From Sphaerosporella brunnea (taxonomy: Eukaryota; Ascomycota; Pezizomycetes; Pezizales; Pyronemataceae), in NCBI GenBank assembly GCA_008704415.1, contig VXIS01000547.1:1-18884 (forward strand): a stretch of DNA of 18,884 nucleotides, given 5' to 3'. The notes below the pieces were generated by a model. That model did no database searches, was not told the DNA's origin, and saw only the letters and a list, made by a program, of their open reading frames with translations. Below, one piece after another: positions 15,680-18,884 of this stretch. Every line of letters starts with the position of its first letter. Position 1 is the stretch's first letter. The position numbers and the translations under genes are program-made.

Positions 15680-16638
15680 AGCCCCACAAGCATCTGTTCA
15701 GTCTGGAGTCAACAGGACTGTACCACAGGGTGGAGTGGGGCGAATAACATGAGGCGTGGCATTGGCGCCGCCTCCTCGCCCGCGGAGGTTTGCACTTCGC
15801 CAGGTCGCCGGAAGACGGTTGCGACGTTTTCCCTGCAGCCATCGACGGCCCACGCGCTGATGCAGACTTCTCAATTGCCGGCGGGACGCGCCAGAGACCC
15901 ATCAGGCTGCAGGTCGTGTTCGGAAGGTCAGAACCCCACGCCTTTCTTTGCTAAGACACCTCAGAACCTCCCCCCACCGATCAGATAGTTGGATGTGGGA
16001 GTATTGGGTTCTGCAGCGAACCAGCCTTCAAGAGCAGGTGGCTCATACGGTGGCCAACCAACGACCAATTTCGACGAAGGGGTTTTCAACACCTTGAGTG
16101 CTACAGAAGTGTTGCAAGAAGAACTCGGCTTCGCGGATAAATCTGTTTGTTTGAAAGTGGGTTGGAAACGGGTGCGGAGGCTGCTTGGTGTTTTTGGAAA
16201 TCGTTATGTGTGCCTGAACATATACTGCTATCCTTCCCGCCACCGAAACCACAGCAGCGCTACACATACTACACCACGCCGGCCCCAGCTGCGCCTCACG
16301 GCCGGCACACCCACTGCAAGCATCTGCACCGAAGAGAACAGCCCCGCCGAGAACCACGAGAACGGCCCTGACGACGGCGGGGACAACGCCAATGCCCCTG
16401 GCGATCTTCATACATCTGCCTGAACAAACGCGACAAGGACAAGGACGACTTTTCAACACGCACCCAACACTAACAATCTTGGCGTGCAAATACCGGAACG
16501 GTTATTCGCACAGGCTGCGTAACGCGGCTAGTGACGCGGCGCGGATCCGACCTGTAACTACCTCGTTGTTGGAGAGTTGACGCGGGCGGCGAAGTTCATA
16601 ATTGCAATTGCACGGGGTGTCAGAATTGTAGAGGACGC
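15680..16638. other. Interval with no supported gene
   Basis: A plus-strand frame at 15989-16423 lacks an ATG start and any domain, although its last part (NSPAENHENGPDDGGDNANA) has a protein-like disordered composition and could be an exon. Otherwise no gene, RNA or repeat was recognised. Confidence 0.35.
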
Positions 16639-16740
16639 ATGGCTAAAAGATTATGCCGCCGCCGGATACTTTCAACAGTCACCGCGAACTTGAGAAGTTA
16701 CCAACTTCCTCAAGTGACAACACAAACCCAACCATCTAGA

Positions 16741-17605
16741 ATGGATGGAACTTGCCAGTACCACTGGTGCGTGCTACCCTTCCCAAAGGCTAATAATGCC
16801 AGGCACATGCTCGGAGTAAGCTCCCCACACACACCTAAAACTGTCCTTGAAAGCTCACTGCCGATAGACCCACCATAAATACTTCTGCCATGGTGAAAAG
16901 AAGTACGTTCCAGTGCGATACGAGAACGGCCAGGTCTTGCACCTCTGCACCTACGAGTGTAACGTGAAGCTCGGCATGTGGAAGACGGAGTCCGGTGCCT
17001 TGGCGCACCAGGCCCGCGCGCGTAACGCTGGAATAGAAACCGACGCGAACCACACCAATTGGGGCCGAAATAGGCAGCAGCCCCCCGTCGGCCCAGCTGT
17101 GGCTCATGTCGTTCAGTATGCCCTCCCGCCGTCCCAGTTGGTCGCAGTTCCTGGTCAGGTGCAAGAGAATGCTCTGCCACCTCCCGCTGCGCCGCACCGC
17201 CGACCGGCACCGCAAATGCAAATCACCGACACACCTGCGGCCAGTACCTTTTGCCCTGTCGATGTATCTACAGAGCTCCAGCTGATTCCTCAACCTCAGT
17301 TCAACTCCCGCCTGGAGTACTCCCCGATACAGGCCCCACCGGTATACTGTCCGCCAAGGACATTGAAATGCAAAAAAAAAATCCTCGAAATGACTGGCGC
17401 TTGCGGAGGCGAATGGAACGTGAGAAAACACAGGAAACAAAAAAAAAAAAAAAAAAAAACCGTCAATGTGTCGGGCGTGTGGGTGGGCTTTCTTGGTGGA
17501 AAAAAACATCAGTGTGCCCAGCGTGTGGTCAGGGTTTTGGAGGGTTTCTGTTTGTTTTTCTCGAAATATATCCGTTTTAGTGGTGTTTTGTTCTGCTGGC
17601 TATAA
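16741..17605 (+). CDS. Cys/His-rich protein with one intron, possible zinc-binding domain
   Basis: Exon 1 is 16741-16815, a 52-bp phase-0 intron is 16816-16867 (GTAAGC ... GCTCAC ... GATAG), and exon 2 runs from 16868 to a stop at 17603-17605, giving about 270 residues. ATG 16741 has A at -3 and G at +4. An in-frame ATG at 16639 would add 34 residues. Splicing creates a compact Cys/His core in residues 5-72: Cys 5, 10, 32, 52 and 56, and His 8, 22, 27, 28, 33, 50 and 72. Landmarks are DGTCQYHWC, KYFCHGEKKYVPV and LHLCTYECNVKLGMW. This suggests a metal-binding fold, by inference; no catalogued family is recognised. The rest is Pro/Gln-rich and disordered. The end is uncertain because a 21-A run (17439-17459, poly-Lys) lies in frame and may hide a frameshift or a missed intron. 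Confidence 0.6.
17439..17459 (+). repeat. A21 homopolymer
   Basis: An uninterrupted run of 21 A lies within the reading frame of the preceding gene, reading as seven Lys. Its length is likely to vary and may be misassembled. Confidence 0.9.
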
Positions 17606-18100
17606 TACTGGCGGCAGCCGCGCGGTGGCAAGATGAAAGTTTTGAAAGATTATCCCTTTCGGCCTGTCACCAGATGCGACAGCTCATGAGCCTAAGACAG
17701 TCTGCGACAGAGACCCCTTCGGTTCAAATAGTACGGCAAGTCTTTGCGGTGATGGGAGGTGAGACAACATCAGAGGTAACGTCAATGATGGTTTACATGG
17801 ACGCGATGGTCTAGATGGCCATCCGAGCCTGAGCTTATACGCACAAGGCACCACCATCTAGACCACCACCACGAGGGTTCTGGACATGAGACCTTGGTTG
17901 GAGCAAGAGAGCATAGTAAAGCACATTTTGTGAGAACGCTGTAGCATCTGCACAATCAAGAAGTGTCCAACTGTGATACTCTGACTCTCCCACCCGCTCA
18001 GACACCTGAACTCATTTTGTCGGAAGCGATGGCTGGTGGGGGCTGAACCTTACAAGAAAAACTCTTTGGGTATTGGTGATCGAGATGAAACAGCGCGGGT
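17606..18100. other. Non-coding interval holding one strong inverted repeat
   Basis: No open frame of interest is present. The only structure seen is the perfect 12-bp inverted repeat at 17807-17865. Confidence 0.4.
17807..17865. repeat. Perfect 12-bp inverted repeat (TGGTCTAGATGG)
   Basis: TGGTCTAGATGG at 17807-17818 and its exact reverse complement at 17854-17865 enclose 35 bp. The left arm resembles a tRNA A-box with one extra base, and GAGGGTTCTGGAC about 60 bp on only weakly resembles a B-box. A hairpin or a decayed tRNA-derived element are both possible. Confidence 0.6.
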
Positions 18101-18205
18101 GCATTGAGGTCTTCAGTGAATGGTCCCCAAGAGCGGTGTTTTGGCATAAATAGCGGAGCAAGCACCCTACTCGAGGCGATATCCCCACCACTCAACACAC
18201 TCATC

Positions 18206-18847
18206 ATGGGCAAGGTCAAGCTGCCCGCGGCTGAGAATTATGGGGTCTCACCAAGTACCGTTCAAACCCGCATGAAAGGTGTCAAGACCCGCGCAGAGTC
18301 TCAAGCCAAACACCAAACTCTTAGAGCGGATGAAGAAGGAGAGACTGTCCCCTGGCTTGAGAAATTAGACGACATGGCGATCCCTCCAAGAGCGACTCAC
18401 GTCATGCGAATGGTGAAAGCTATCCTGTCTAAACCCTCACCTAACCTTGCGGTCAAGAACAAAACACCAAAGGGGCTAATCGGTAAAAGGTGGATCTCCC
18501 GCTCCCTTGATTGTCACCCTGAGCTAGATCCACGCTTTGCTGGTCGAATCGACAACCAAAGAGTTGCAGCAGGTCCCTCACAAGTCACAACACACTCAGC
18601 CCATCCAATAAGCGCAAGGCGACATCATAGAACAATGAAAGGGGTAGCAAACGCTCTCGGGTTGATGCATCAGGGGAGAACAAAGAAAATTCGGACAACA
18701 CTGGGAGCGGGAGTGGTGATGAGGCCGCGCCTGGATTATCCAGCAACACCTCCCGCAACACCCCTCTTGGTGAATCCACAGACAACCCCCGTACGCCTCT
18801 CCGACGCTCCACGAGGGTCACACAAAGTCAAAGTATTTTTTATGTAG
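18206..18847 (+). pseudogene. pogo/Fot1-like transposase remnant lacking the DDE domain
   Basis: From ATG 18206 (context ATC ATG GGC) residues 7-25 form a psq-type helix-turn-helix (PAAENYGVSPSTVQTRMKG). Residues 40-119 form a CENP-B/Tc5-type second DNA-binding unit, with the characteristic IGKRWISRSLDCHPEL and IDNQRVAA. In pogo-like transposases a catalytic domain of about 200 residues follows. Here it is missing. Soon after residue 120 the protein-like reading moves to another frame with SPSNKRKATS, a stop, KRSRVDASGENKENSDN and NTPLGESTDNPRTPLRRSTR, a plausible disordered C-terminal tail. The gene thus looks like a deletion derivative joining N- and C-terminal parts, plus a frameshift and stop. 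The first part of the psq domain is also short. Terminal repeats are not visible; the right end may lie outside the window. Such a product could still bind DNA. Confidence 0.72.
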
Positions 18848-18884
18848 ATTTCAACATAGCATATCACTCCTCCAATCACCAGTT

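Noticed and set aside
15989..16423. 144-residue plus-strand ORF
   Set aside because: It starts with TTG, has no domain and shows no clear splice signals; kept only as a possible exon in the interval note.
16835..17509. 224-residue minus-strand ORF
   Set aside because: It is antisense to the spliced Cys/His gene, crosses the poly-A run as poly-Phe and has no domain.
17690..17760. tRNA-like GGTTCAAAT word
   Set aside because: It resembles a B-box, but no A-box at correct spacing and no acceptor stem could be paired.
1..18884. CRISPR arrays, rRNA, bacterial operons or a plasmid origin
   Set aside because: No regularly spaced identical repeats, no conserved rRNA blocks and no prokaryotic signals were seen; the introns point to a eukaryote.

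Overview
The window looks like gene-poor, repeat-rich DNA from a filamentous fungus, most likely an ascomycete. Three things point there. The introns are short and start with GT (39, 52 and 69 bp). TTAGGG-type telomere words are present. The mobile DNA is of fungal character: copia-type Gag, a pogo/Fot1-like transposase, a MITE with a TA target site and a solo LTR. No bacterial operons, ribosome binding sites, rRNA, confident tRNA or CRISPR arrays are visible. The species cannot be fixed from sequence alone.

Left third (1-4730): at the edge lies a weak remnant resembling the C-terminal part of a hAT transposase. It is followed by two diverged copies of one Gag-like gene in tail-to-tail orientation, meeting near 2500. 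Each copy has a repetitive leader, a UBN2-like Gag region, a CCHC zinc knuckle, then a long charged coiled-coil-like region where protease and polymerase would be expected. Both copies carry stops; the plus-strand copy also has frameshifts.

Middle (5220-10920): a dispersed gene family of unknown function, marked by a PRTTDEK motif. One copy (5424-6233, one intron) looks intact: a head domain of about 95 residues, a poly-Gln tract, a Pro/Ser-rich linker and a basic tail. A second copy at 7377-7582 is frameshifted and truncated. Three to four further modules on the minus strand (10715-9846) are fused, shortened or reduced to microgenes. Three copies share leader sequence upstream of the ATG, so whole transcription units were duplicated. 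Between them lie a MITE with TA target site (6339-6599) and a frameshifted minus-strand gene for a basic, coiled-coil protein (9153-7993).

Right (11438-15680): a segment carrying the 5' part of an unknown two-exon gene (11716-12774) is duplicated at 14220-14835 and 15530-15611. The second copy is interrupted by a 174-bp solo LTR with a clean 5-bp target duplication. It is also split by unrelated DNA holding a 222-residue minus-strand ORF.

Far right: a two-exon gene for a Cys/His-rich protein (16741-17605), a 12-bp inverted repeat, and a pogo-like transposase remnant (18206-18847) that keeps its DNA-binding half but has lost the catalytic domain. The overall picture is a subtelomere-like graveyard in which duplication, microhomology recombination and transposition keep remodelling a few unknown gene families.
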